DNA of 17,584 bases from Candidatus Microgenomates bacterium (GCA_016178125.1 JACOTV010000004.1:1-17584), one strand, 5' to 3'; shown: positions 6,743-13,758, counted from the stretch's first letter. Notes: generated from the sequence alone by a model not told the origin. Made by a program: numbers and translations.

Positions 6743-7754
6743 CGCGGGTGCATTATGCGGTGGCGCAGATGCACGCTATGGCACCTATATTTTCACCGAA
6801 AATATGATTGAAGCGCTGAGTCGCTATGATAAGCAAAACACATACATCGCATATACTTTTTGTGATATTGCCGATACGAAACAGCAGAATATTTCGTATA
6901 AAAAACTGCCCAAAAAAATGTGGATGTCATATCATGTAACCGCACACGAAATTATGGAACCAAATGATGTTTTTTTGGGTCTGAGTCAGGCACTTCCATT
7001 AGTGTCCAAAGCACGCATATTTACCTTTCTTCACGGGCTGTCGTTTCTGTTTTATAAAGACATGTACGAGGATCTCTATCCGCGACTTAAGAAACAGCTT
7101 GAAATGGCGCTTCGCGCATCGGATGTGATATTTGTGACGTCGTCAAAAATCAGTGAAGAACTCCACGTGCGCTACGATTACGACAATGCCGTAGTCATAC
7201 AGCCTGGCGTTCCATTTGATATGGAGCACACCGTAACTACGGATGTGAAATACGCTTTACCGCGACCTAATTATTTTCTCTTTGTCGGAATGAATCACCC
7301 TATTAAACGAGTTGACCTGTTGGTCGATCACTTCAGAACCTTTAGAACTAAATCTAAATTCAAAGACTTTGCGCTATTTTTGGCAGGGAACTTTCAGGAT
7401 CTACATAATCCCGCAGAAGGCATATATGCGTTTCCAACCGTTTCTCGCGAAATGCTGAGATATTTGTACGCTCATGCACGCGCATATGTAACCGCGAGTC
7501 AATACGAAAGTTTTCATTTTCCGGTGCTTGAAGCGCTTTCTCAAAAGTGTCCGGTCATAGGATATCAAACGGCGATTATTCCCGAAATGAAACCGTTTGT
7601 GATGTCGGCGCATAACGAGCGAGACTTTATCTATTGGATGGAGCAACTGGCCCATCGTAACCCCATACTGCCGGATCTGTACAAGTTGTATGAGCGGTTT
7701 TCGTGGAAGAAAACGGTTAATACCGTGAAGCGGTATTACCACCAAAAAACCTGA
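6726..7754 (+). CDS. Family 4 glycosyltransferase
   Basis: The product has 342 residues with the GT-B fold of GT4 retaining transferases. Visible are VTSSKIS (137-143) and VVIQPGV (156-162) before the C-terminal domain, the phosphate-binding region FVGMNHPIKR (186-195), and the family E-x7-E motif in ESFHFPVLEAL (Glu261 and Glu269). This resembles mannosyl- or rhamnosyltransferases of surface polysaccharide clusters; the sugar is not known. The start ATG at 6726 lies inside the end of the flippase gene (17-base overlap in another frame), and the protein begins at the usual place (MRISLDAGAL). It is cytoplasmic or membrane-associated. Confidence 0.88.
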   Translation: MRISLDAGALCGGADARYGTYIFTENMIEALSRYDKQNTYIAYTFCDIADTKQQNISYKKLPKKMWMSYHVTAHEIMEPNDVFLGLSQALPLVSKARIFTFLHGLSFLFYKDMYEDLYPRLKKQLEMALRASDVIFVTSSKISEELHVRYDYDNAVVIQPGVPFDMEHTVTTDVKYALPRPNYFLFVGMNHPIKRVDLLVDHFRTFRTKSKFKDFALFLAGNFQDLHNPAEGIYAFPTVSREMLRYLYAHARAYVTASQYESFHFPVLEALSQKCPVIGYQTAIIPEMKPFVMSAHNERDFIYWMEQLAHRNPILPDLYKLYERFSWKKTVNTVKRYYHQKT

Positions 7755-7760
7755 TACAAT
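7752..7760 (+). promoter_or_regulatory. Possible internal promoter with extended -10 (TGATACAAT)
   Basis: TGATACAAT fits the extended -10 pattern TGN-TATAAT with one change. It covers the stop codon of the GT4 gene and lies 18 bp before the ATG at 7779, giving a leader of about 11 bases if used. It sits at the only real gap (24 bp) in the glycan operon, so the last two genes may have their own transcript. Confidence 0.35.
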
Positions 7761-7778
7761 GGCATAACATCATCTACC

Positions 7779-8552
7779 ATGAAACTCTCGGTTGTTATAC
7801 TCGCAAAAAACGCAGAAGCGACGATTAAAAAATGTATACAGTCAGTAACTGGTGTGGCAGACACAATAGTTGTTGTAGACGACGAATCTTCTGACCAAAC
7901 CGTAAGCATTGCAAAGCTCGATAAAAAAGTAACGGTTATAGAGCATAAACTGGTGGATTTTGCCGCACAGCGCAATTTTGCAGACGAGCAAACAAAAGCC
8001 GACTGGATACTGCACTTGGATGCAGACGAAACACTTTCTGAAGAATTGGCACAGGAAATAGCGAACATCGTGAGTATGGCAGAAGGAGGCACTGACACGG
8101 GGTATTTAGCATATTATATTCGGCGGAGGGACTTTTTTTGGGGTCGTGAACTGCGTCACGGAGAAACAGCGACTGCCCGTTCAAAAGGATTTATACGATT
8201 ATATAAGCGCGGGAGTGGTTCCTGGAAGGGTGCGGTTCACGAACACTTTGAAACGAATGCGCAAACGCGGCAATTGGGTGGACTCATCAATCATCACCCC
8301 CATCAAACCGTTGCCGAGTTTTTAACAGAAGTAAATCGGTACAGCACCTGGCGCGCGCGCGAACTCCAAAAATCAGGCGCGCGCGCAACGTTCATATCAC
8401 TCACCGTTTTGCCGGTCGCTAAATTTGTGTATACCTACTTTTTTAAAGGTGGATTTCTCGACGGACCACCGGGATTCGCATACTCGTTTATGATGAGTTT
8501 TCACTCGTTTCTCGTTCGCGCAAAACTGTATCAATATACTGAGCTGTCATGA
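7779..8552 (+). CDS. Family 2 glycosyltransferase (WaaE/KdtX-like)
   Basis: The product has 257 residues. The GT-A motifs are SVVILAKN (4-11), VVVDDESSDQT (31-41), AAQRNFA (62-68), and LDADE (80-84) as DxD. GAVHEHF (151-157) is the VHE-type motif of the WaaE lipopolysaccharide-core beta-1,4-glucosyltransferase group, and the match is closer than for the gene at 4074. It probably transfers a hexose in assembly of the lipid-linked glycan; the exact linkage is unknown. The C-terminal third contains an amphipathic or hydrophobic stretch (FISLTVLPVAKFVYTYFF) that may touch the membrane. It ends in ATGA overlap with the polymerase/ligase gene. A 10-bp GC-only hairpin lies in its 3' part (8351-8386). 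Confidence 0.9.
   Translation: MKLSVVILAKNAEATIKKCIQSVTGVADTIVVVDDESSDQTVSIAKLDKKVTVIEHKLVDFAAQRNFADEQTKADWILHLDADETLSEELAQEIANIVSMAEGGTDTGYLAYYIRRRDFFWGRELRHGETATARSKGFIRLYKRGSGSWKGAVHEHFETNAQTRQLGGLINHHPHQTVAEFLTEVNRYSTWRARELQKSGARATFISLTVLPVAKFVYTYFFKGGFLDGPPGFAYSFMMSFHSFLVRAKLYQYTELS
8351..8386. repeat. GC-only inverted (and direct) repeat inside a glycosyltransferase gene
   Basis: The same alternating 10-mer GCGCGCGCGC occurs at 8351-8360 and 8377-8386, separated by 16 bases. Being self-complementary, the two copies can form a 10-bp stem with a 16-base loop. They encode Ala/Arg-rich codons (RAR and ARA). Confidence 0.6.
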
Positions 8553-9691
8553 TATATATCATTTTTTTCCTCTTTTCATTGGGGTCTTTGGGGAGGATTT
8601 CGTTTCTTGGTCAGCAAGTGAATATTTATCTTTATGAAATCGTATATGCGCTGTATCTGTGTGTGCTGGTCGCAAAGCACCGAACCAGACCGCTGAGTGA
8701 GCATACCAATTTGTACAAATATGGGGGATTCTTTTTGCTGGCTGCAGTTACTACATTTGCCGTTTCGGCCTTTTCATTTTCGACGCAACAAAATAGCGTA
8801 GCTATTCTCTATTTAGCCCGTCTGAGTGCTTATATTTTGGGGTTTCCCTACCTACTGCATCATGTAAAGGAGAAGAATATGTCAGGACGCGTAACCCGCG
8901 CATTATTGCTTTATATTATACTAACCACTGCTGCATCGATCGTTCAGTATTTTTACTATCCTAATCTGCGAAATCTGGAATATTTAGGATGGGATCCTCA
9001 CCAGTATCGTATGTTTGGAACGGTATTTGACACCTCGACTGCCGCGGCCTTGTACGGAGTCGTTTTATTGTTTCTGATAGTACTGGGAAAGAAGTACCTA
9101 AAACCGGTTATATGGGTGGGAAGCATAGTCGTTTTTTCGGTATTCGGTGCGCTTACGTATTCTCGTGGATTTTATTTGTCGTTTGTCGTCACACTCATTT
9201 ATTTTCTTGTCATAAAGCATAAGCGTTTTATGTCGGCTTTTTATGTGTTACTCATATTCGGACTTCTCCTGATTATTATTCCAAAGCCTGTGGGCGAAAG
9301 CGCCAATTTGGGCCGTATGTTCACGATACAAGCGCGCGCCGCAGATTATCAGAAGGGGATTGCGATATGGAACACCAATCCTGTATTGGGTATTGGGTAT
9401 AACCATTTGCGATATGTTAAGCCGGGCGCCGGCGCTGACACGGCAAACCACGCCGGCGCCTCGTTAAGCTCGAGTTTTCTTATCATTCTGGTCACGATGG
9501 GAATAGTGGGGCTTATGGGGTTCGTAGTACTCTTATATAAACTCTCAGCAACGAGCCAGATCGCATTTTACACACTCCTATTTTTATCGCTCTTTTCACT
9601 GGCTGATAATATTCTGCTGCATCCGTTCATTCTCTTTATGGAGACATTTATTATCGCGCTCGGCCTCAGCAGGGTTACTTCTCGTACTTAA
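8549..9691 (+). CDS. O-antigen polymerase/ligase-like membrane protein (Wzy/WaaL type)
   Basis: The product has 380 residues and 10-12 hydrophobic segments. The central TYSRGFYLS (203-211) is the family's sR(s/g) motif. The large external loop (about 245-305) with LGRMF, AIWNTNPVLGIGYNHL (272-287) and His301 in NHAGAS matches the Wzy_C/O-antigen-ligase pattern, where the loop carries the catalytic Arg/His residues. It would polymerise repeat units or transfer the glycan to an acceptor on the outer face of the membrane. Polymerase and ligase cannot be told apart by eye. It overlaps the preceding gene by 4 bases. Its last 17 bases overlap the convergent Ig-like gene. A GC-only hairpin lies at 9425-9460. 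Confidence 0.83.
   Translation: MIYIIFFLFSLGSLGRISFLGQQVNIYLYEIVYALYLCVLVAKHRTRPLSEHTNLYKYGGFFLLAAVTTFAVSAFSFSTQQNSVAILYLARLSAYILGFPYLLHHVKEKNMSGRVTRALLLYIILTTAASIVQYFYYPNLRNLEYLGWDPHQYRMFGTVFDTSTAAALYGVVLLFLIVLGKKYLKPVIWVGSIVVFSVFGALTYSRGFYLSFVVTLIYFLVIKHKRFMSAFYVLLIFGLLLIIIPKPVGESANLGRMFTIQARAADYQKGIAIWNTNPVLGIGYNHLRYVKPGAGADTANHAGASLSSSFLIILVTMGIVGLMGFVVLLYKLSATSQIAFYTLLFLSLFSLADNILLHPFILFMETFIIALGLSRVTSRT
9425..9460. repeat. Perfect 10-bp GC-only inverted repeat inside the polymerase/ligase gene
   Basis: GGCGCCGGCG (9425-9434) and CGCCGGCGCC (9451-9460) are exact complements separated by 16 bases. They encode the Gly/Ala-rich external-loop segment GAGADTANHAGAS. The geometry (10-bp stem, 16-base loop) is the same as at 8351-8386. 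The surrounding gene is AT-rich. Confidence 0.6.
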
Positions 9692-10382
9692 TATTCACTG
9701 ATTTTTCTTCAGTATTCCCGGCGCTGTCGCTCACGGTCACCGTTATTTTGTTGTCGCCCTCTTTGAGTTTTACGGTTCCTTGAAACACGCCGCCTGTTGC
9801 CAACACCGTCGGCGATCCATTTATTTTGACCGTGAGGTCGGTCCCTGCATCGGTTTTCCCCAAGACCTGTATTTCGTCGCGCGGGGTCGATGAGTTATCG
9901 GTCGGCGATTCGATTTCGAGTTTGGGTTTGTCGTTTCTAAACGTGACGGTATATTTTTGTGATTCATGCAGATCGGCGCTGCCCTTGAGTGAGCCGCTGA
10001 CATAAATTTCGTTCTGACCCGCTTTGAGGCCGTCTATCTCGGTGGTGTAGTCAGACTTCCCCGAAACGTTGAGCTTTTTATTTACCGATCCATTCACATA
10101 CACGCTGAGGTTGTCTATATTGGCGACCGTTCCGCCAATTACGAGCGACGCACTATTTGTTGCGTCTGGGATAGTGTTGATCCCCACATCGCTAAACTGC
10201 AGGTCGCCGCTTTCTTTGTCTTTAGTAGTCCCGCCAAATAGTTTCCCCGCCGAGCTTGATAGATTCACAAACAGAGGAATCCCAACCGTCAAAAAGAACA
10301 CAACGACGGCTAATATAATCCCCGCTAATATAAGCGTTCTCTTTTGTGCGTCGCGTTGCTGGTGTCTTTCGAGTCGGGTCAT
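9675..10382 (-). CDS. Membrane-anchored protein with tandem bacterial Ig-like domains
   Basis: The product has 235 residues. A short basic cytoplasmic N-terminus (RLERHQQRDAQKR) is followed by one membrane segment (about 16-39) with no cleavage site evident, then about 195 exposed residues. Two beta-rich Ig-like modules are visible: about 60-150 and 153-233. The second, QVLGKTDAGTDLTVKINGS then KLKEGDNKITVTVSDSAGNTEEKSV, fits the glucodextranase-B/Big-like fold found in many surface proteins. It probably has a structural or adhesive role on the outside of the membrane; no enzyme motif is seen. The ATG at 10382 is 8 bases after the CCA end of tRNA-Thr, so it is probably co-transcribed with that tRNA. 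It overlaps the convergent glycan-operon end by 17 bp. Confidence 0.8.
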   Translation of the reverse strand: MTRLERHQQRDAQKRTLILAGIILAVVVFFLTVGIPLFVNLSSSAGKLFGGTTKDKESGDLQFSDVGINTIPDATNSASLVIGGTVANIDNLSVYVNGSVNKKLNVSGKSDYTTEIDGLKAGQNEIYVSGSLKGSADLHESQKYTVTFRNDKPKLEIESPTDNSSTPRDEIQVLGKTDAGTDLTVKINGSPTVLATGGVFQGTVKLKEGDNKITVTVSDSAGNTEEKSVNIKYEK

Positions 10383-10390
10383 ATGTGTGT

Positions 10391-10464
10391 TGGAGCCCCT
10401 TGTCAGAATTGAACTGACATTTACGGTTTACGATACCGCTGTTCTGCCGTTGAACTAAAGGGGC
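10391..10464 (-). tRNA. tRNA-Thr (anticodon CGT)
   Basis: Read on the minus strand, acceptor GCCCCTT pairs with AAGGGGC. The D arm is GTTC/GAAC with a short 7-base loop. The anticodon stem GCGGT/ACCGT has loop ATCGTAA, giving anticodon CGT (reads ACG). The T arm is GTCAG/CTGAC with loop TTCAATT. The discriminator is U and CCA is encoded. All stems pair apart from one G-U. It lies 8 bases ahead of the Ig-like gene on the same strand, with TATAAT 13 bp upstream. Confidence 0.94.
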
Positions 10465-10477
10465 GTTCTAGGGTTCT

Positions 10478-10502
10478 ATTATACAGAATATACGTTTCTG
10501 TA
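10478..10502 (-). promoter_or_regulatory. Promoter of tRNA-Thr and Ig-like gene, with overlapping inverted repeat
   Basis: On the minus strand TATAAT (10483-10478) lies 13 bp before tRNA-Thr, so the leader is about 6 bases. A 7-bp perfect inverted repeat, TACAGAA (10482-10488) and TTCTGTA (10496-10502) with a 7-base spacer, overlaps the first bases of this -10 box. That is a place where a dimeric repressor could act. The rest of the spacer between the two tRNAs (10503-10574) shows nothing else recognisable. Confidence 0.45.
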
Positions 10503-10574
10503 CGCGCAGATTCATGCTGCGAGAAGATCTTTTATCGTATTTAAGTCCGGGTCGCGTTAGTCGATCCATTTTTG

Positions 10575-10645
10575 AGCGGGATACGGGAATCGAACCCGTA
10601 TCTGTTCCTTGGGAAGGAACCATTTTGCCACTAAACTAATCCCGC
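10575..10645 (-). tRNA. tRNA-Gly (anticodon CCC)
   Basis: Read on the minus strand, acceptor GCGGGAT pairs with ATCCCGC. The D arm is GTTT/AAAT. The anticodon stem GTTCC/GGAAC has loop TTCCCAA, giving anticodon CCC (reads GGG). The T arm is ACGGG/CCCGT with loop TTCGATT. The discriminator U73 is usual for tRNA-Gly. The 3' end runs into CAAAAA, so CCA is not encoded, unlike the two other tRNAs here, and must be added by a nucleotidyltransferase. A minus-strand TATAAT (10663-10658) lies 12 bp upstream. Confidence 0.95.
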
Positions 10646-10657
10646 TTAAGTATTTGC

Positions 10658-10672
10658 ATTATAGCGTATAAT
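10658..10672. promoter_or_regulatory. Back-to-back -10 boxes for tRNA-Gly (-) and the 10680 gene (+)
   Basis: ATTATA-GCG-TATAAT is a symmetric arrangement of two perfect -10 hexamers separated by 3 bp. The minus-strand box serves tRNA-Gly (12 bp away). The plus-strand box (10667-10672) is 7 bp before the ATG at 10680. The two polymerases would occupy overlapping DNA, so the promoters are probably mutually exclusive. Confidence 0.55.
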
Positions 10673-10679
10673 AGGCCCG

Positions 10680-11279
10680 ATGGTCGAACGATTGACGAAC
10701 GAGTACAGTGCTTTGGGGGTCGGTCTGGACAGAACAAAATGGGGCGGACTTCGAAAGCCTCTCATTGATCGTCATTCTGTAGGTGTTTTTCAAGATATTC
10801 TCACTAATCCCTATGTATTCTTTTCAGGAATTTACGCTACTCAAAGTGGAAGCGGATTGGTGACAGTTCAGAAGTACCGTGAAGGGCGATACGAGACTCA
10901 GCATGCCAAAGTCCCCGATGAGAAATATGGTGAAGGATACACTGCTCGGCTCAGCATGTTCTTACATGATTCACTTGTTCCCGCAGAATGCCCGGATTTG
11001 TGGCCTGCGAAAATGTATTTAGTCGATCAGGCAGGCGAAGAAATGAACATGATATATGCGTATTGGGAACTCCGGGGACAAGCTAGTAATCCTGATTTAC
11101 AGGTGGCATTGGATAGGCTGACTGGGGTAATTATTAAACCAAGAACCCGCCAAGTGGGGCGCCGAAGCTTTAGTCTAGGTGAGCCAAGACAGGGACTTGA
11201 AATACAATATTTACCCAGTCTCGATAAGCTTCCTAATTTACTTGGATTAATTCCGCATGATCAGCAGAGAGCATTATAG
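10680..11279 (+). CDS. Unrecognised protein of 199 residues
   Basis: I do not recognise this family. The protein looks soluble, with no signal peptide or membrane segment, and mixed alpha/beta composition. Notable stretches are NPYVFFSGIYATQSGSGLVTVQKYREGRYETQ (about 43-74), LSMFLHDSLVPAECPDLWPAKMYLVDQAGEEM (about 91-122), and a basic region KPRTRQVGRRSF (about 153-164). It has two cysteine-free ends and one Cys in the middle, with no obvious metal or catalytic motif. The coding status is supported by an open frame filling the gap between a tRNA and polX, and by TATAAT exactly 7 bp before the ATG, as in other genes here. There is no Shine-Dalgarno sequence. The stop is 29 bp before polX. Confidence 0.65.
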   Translation: MVERLTNEYSALGVGLDRTKWGGLRKPLIDRHSVGVFQDILTNPYVFFSGIYATQSGSGLVTVQKYREGRYETQHAKVPDEKYGEGYTARLSMFLHDSLVPAECPDLWPAKMYLVDQAGEEMNMIYAYWELRGQASNPDLQVALDRLTGVIIKPRTRQVGRRSFSLGEPRQGLEIQYLPSLDKLPNLLGLIPHDQQRAL

Positions 11280-11296
11280 CTGGCGAAATCAGATTG

Positions 11297-11302
11297 TATA
11301 CT
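11297..11302 (+). promoter_or_regulatory. -10-like box (TATACT) for polX
   Basis: TATACT, the same hexamer as before rodA, is 6 bp before the ATG at 11309. It argues for that ATG over an in-frame upstream TTG at 11294, which would lie ahead of the predicted transcription start. Confidence 0.5.
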
Positions 11303-11308
11303 ATCTCT

Positions 11309-13099
11309 ATGCACACGATAAATCAAAACGTTGCGTCGCTTTTGCGCTCGGTTTCGGCCGCGCTTCTTATTAAGAAGGAGAGTCGGTTCCGCATCGTCGC
11401 CTACGACAAAGCCGCCGACGCAATCGAGCAAATGGCCCAAGACATAAAGGCGCTTTGGAAAGAGGGAAAACTTGACGATGTCCCTGGCGTTGGGGAGTCA
11501 ATCCGGGCCCATTTGGACGAGTACTTTAAAACCGGCAAAGTGAAGCATTTTGAACATACGTTTAAGGGAATTCCGGCGGCAACCTTCACCCTTATGCATG
11601 TTCCGGGCATAGGTCCCATTCGGGCGTACAAGTTAGCGACCACGTTTCATCTCGAAAACCCCAAAACAGCGGTCCGAGACCTAAAAAAGGTGGCAGAAGA
11701 GGGGAAAATCGCCGAACTCGAGAGTTTTGGCAGTAAGAGTCAGACTCTGATAATGGAATCTCTGGATAGATTTATCGCGTCAGAACAATCTCCTTCGAGA
11801 ATGTTGATGCCCTACGCCGCGGAGTTAGCCGATCGGGTTATCGCTCATCTTAAAAAGCATAAATCGGTTGGGACCTGCGACGTTTTGGGGTCGTTACGAC
11901 GCGGCGTTCCCACAATCGGCGACATCGACATAGCATGCATTGTACCAGAGGACCAGATTGCCGCGGTTATTAAGCATTTTACCGAGTTTCCCGGGCTCTT
12001 AAAGGTCGATAATGCCGGCGGCAAAAAGGCGAGTATCATTTTACCCCCGCGGATACGGGTAGATTTGCGACTGGAGAGCGATAACGGCTATGGCGCCATG
12101 CTCCAGTATTTTACCGGAAGTAAGGCACACAATATTAAGCTACGGGAGTATGCCATTGGGAAAGGGTACTCGTTGAGTGAGTGGGGAATTAAGAAGGTCG
12201 AAGATCGGGGTCCACTGGCCAAAGGCGACGAGCACAAAATCATGCGTTTTAATACCGAAGAGGCATTCTACGGATTCCTTAAGATGAAAGTGCCGCCGCC
12301 TGAGCTCAGGGAAGGCACAAACGAGATCGAGTTGGCGCTCAAGGACAACCTTCCCAATTTAATCAAATTAACTGACATTAAAGGAGATCTCCATGTGCAT
12401 TCCGATTATGATCTCAAACCCTCGCACGACCGCGGGGCACACACTTTTCAAGAAATGAGTGATCGTGCTCGCGCGCTAAAATACGAGTACATAGGGTTTT
12501 CTGAGCACAATCCGAAGCAATCTGGGCACACGGCGTCGCAAATCGTCGATATCATGAAGCGTCGCCAAGAATATATACACAAACACGTGAAGGGGTTGCC
12601 GTACTTTATTGGCCTCGAAGTAGACATATTACCGAGTGGCGAGATCGCGCTTCCCGAGAAGGCCATTGATTATGTCGATTACCTGATTGTATCAGTCCAC
12701 AGCTCGTTTACTCAAAGTAAGGAACAGATGACCAAACGGGTAAAAACCGCCTTGTTGTACCCCAAGGTGCGTATTTTTGGACATCCTACGGGTAGATTAC
12801 TCATGAAGCGCGAAGGAATTGACCTTAACTGGGATGTCATTTTCGACATTTGTAAGAAACGCGATATCGCGCTCGAGGTGAATTCGTCGGCTGATCGGCT
12901 TGATCTGCCCGATACTCTTGTCCGTGAAGGCCTCAAAAATGGCCTCAGATTCGCGATAGACACCGATTCGCACGCTCTGGAGCATATGGACACTATGAAG
13001 TATGGCGTAAGCGTCGCACGGCGAGGCTGGTGCGAAAAAAAGGATATCGTAAATGCGCTACCTCTAGCTTCGCTCAAAAAATGGATCCATGCCGTTTAG
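11309..13099 (+). CDS. polX: DNA polymerase X family protein with PHP domain
   Basis: The product has 596 residues, close to the usual bacterial PolX length (about 570-600). The N-terminal helix-hairpin-helix region includes DVPGVGESI (57-65) and HVPGIGPIRA (97-106). The nucleotidyltransferase centre is GSLRRG (194-199) with GDIDIA (204-209; Asp205 and Asp207) and third Asp252 in RVDLRL. The C-terminal PHP phosphoesterase has DLHVHSDYD (360-368), FSEHN (397-401), GLEVDI (435-440), SVHSSF (462-467), FGHPTGR (490-496) and DTDSH (551-555). All metal-binding positions look intact, so gap filling in DNA repair with 3'-5' exonuclease or phosphatase activity is likely. The ATG at 11309 is chosen because TATACT lies 6 bp upstream. 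It ends 9 bp before the convergent LysM gene. Confidence 0.93.
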   Translation: MHTINQNVASLLRSVSAALLIKKESRFRIVAYDKAADAIEQMAQDIKALWKEGKLDDVPGVGESIRAHLDEYFKTGKVKHFEHTFKGIPAATFTLMHVPGIGPIRAYKLATTFHLENPKTAVRDLKKVAEEGKIAELESFGSKSQTLIMESLDRFIASEQSPSRMLMPYAAELADRVIAHLKKHKSVGTCDVLGSLRRGVPTIGDIDIACIVPEDQIAAVIKHFTEFPGLLKVDNAGGKKASIILPPRIRVDLRLESDNGYGAMLQYFTGSKAHNIKLREYAIGKGYSLSEWGIKKVEDRGPLAKGDEHKIMRFNTEEAFYGFLKMKVPPPELREGTNEIELALKDNLPNLIKLTDIKGDLHVHSDYDLKPSHDRGAHTFQEMSDRARALKYEYIGFSEHNPKQSGHTASQIVDIMKRRQEYIHKHVKGLPYFIGLEVDILPSGEIALPEKAIDYVDYLIVSVHSSFTQSKEQMTKRVKTALLYPKVRIFGHPTGRLLMKREGIDLNWDVIFDICKKRDIALEVNSSADRLDLPDTLVREGLKNGLRFAIDTDSHALEHMDTMKYGVSVARRGWCEKKDIVNALPLASLKKWIHAV

Positions 13100-13108
13100 C
13101 ACGCGGAA

Positions 13109-13753
13109 TTAAGAAGCGGGAAGAATCAGCTTGTTGCCGGAATGAATTACGCGGGGGTTCGACAAGGCGTTAGCTTCGGCGATCTTGGTCCACATGAATC
13201 CGTCTCCATAAGTTTTTTGAGCGATATTCCACAGGCAGTCTCCCTTTTGCACGACATATTCGGTTTGTGCCGCGGCACGGACGGGAGCGCGTGAGGGTTG
13301 CATGGTGTTTTGCGCGACCACTTCGCCGCGGGTGGGGGCTTTAGCCTCGACCTTGGGGAGAATTATGTGCTGTCCAATCTCGATCTGATTGGGATTCACC
13401 ATTTTATTAGCCTCGGCAATATCGACTGAATTAAACCCCGAGCCGTACGCTTCCTCGGCGATCATCCAGAGGCTGTCGCCCTCTTTTATTGCATAATCCT
13501 CGCCCGCGACAGCTTTAGGTTCCTGAGCTGCTGGTTTAACATCGACGGTCGGAGGTGCCGAATTACTACGAGTAAATAATTTGACGACCTCGCTCGGTGA
13601 AAACCGGGCCCCACTATTTCTAAAAAAGAGCGAAATAAGAAGCGATATTACGATTATGAAGGTGAGCCCTAATAGAAAGTTAGGAAAGCGCGACTTGGGT
13701 TCGGGTGCTTGCTTTTTTACTGCTTTTGGGGAAGTACGTTTTGCGCGAGCCAT
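13109..13753 (-). CDS. Membrane-anchored protein with two LysM domains
   Basis: The product has 214 residues: a Lys/Arg-rich cytoplasmic tail (1-23), one membrane segment (about 26-44), a Pro/Ala-rich linker, then LysM 1 (about 86-133: DYAIKEGDSLWMIAEEAYG, ending IEIGQHIILP) and LysM 2 (about 165-212: EYVVQKGDCLWNIAQKTYG, ending IHSGNKLILP). LysM modules bind the glycan of peptidoglycan, so the protein probably ties the membrane to the cell wall. No catalytic domain is attached. The ATG at 13753 has a perfect TATAAT (13764-13759) 5 bp upstream on the minus strand, so the message is leaderless or nearly so. It diverges from lemA. Confidence 0.9.
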   Translation of the reverse strand: MARAKRTSPKAVKKQAPEPKSRFPNFLLGLTFIIVISLLISLFFRNSGARFSPSEVVKLFTRSNSAPPTVDVKPAAQEPKAVAGEDYAIKEGDSLWMIAEEAYGSGFNSVDIAEANKMVNPNQIEIGQHIILPKVEAKAPTRGEVVAQNTMQPSRAPVRAAAQTEYVVQKGDCLWNIAQKTYGDGFMWTKIAEANALSNPRVIHSGNKLILPAS

Positions 13754-13758
13754 TCTGA

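Noticed and set aside
10069..10458. Plus-strand open frame across the Ig-like gene start and tRNA-Thr
   Set aside because: It crosses a clear tRNA and the N-terminus of the Ig-like protein on the opposite strand; it is a shadow.
11294..11308. Upstream TTG start for polX
   Set aside because: It would lie at the -10 box itself; the ATG at 11309 is 6 bp after TATACT and fits the family N-terminus.
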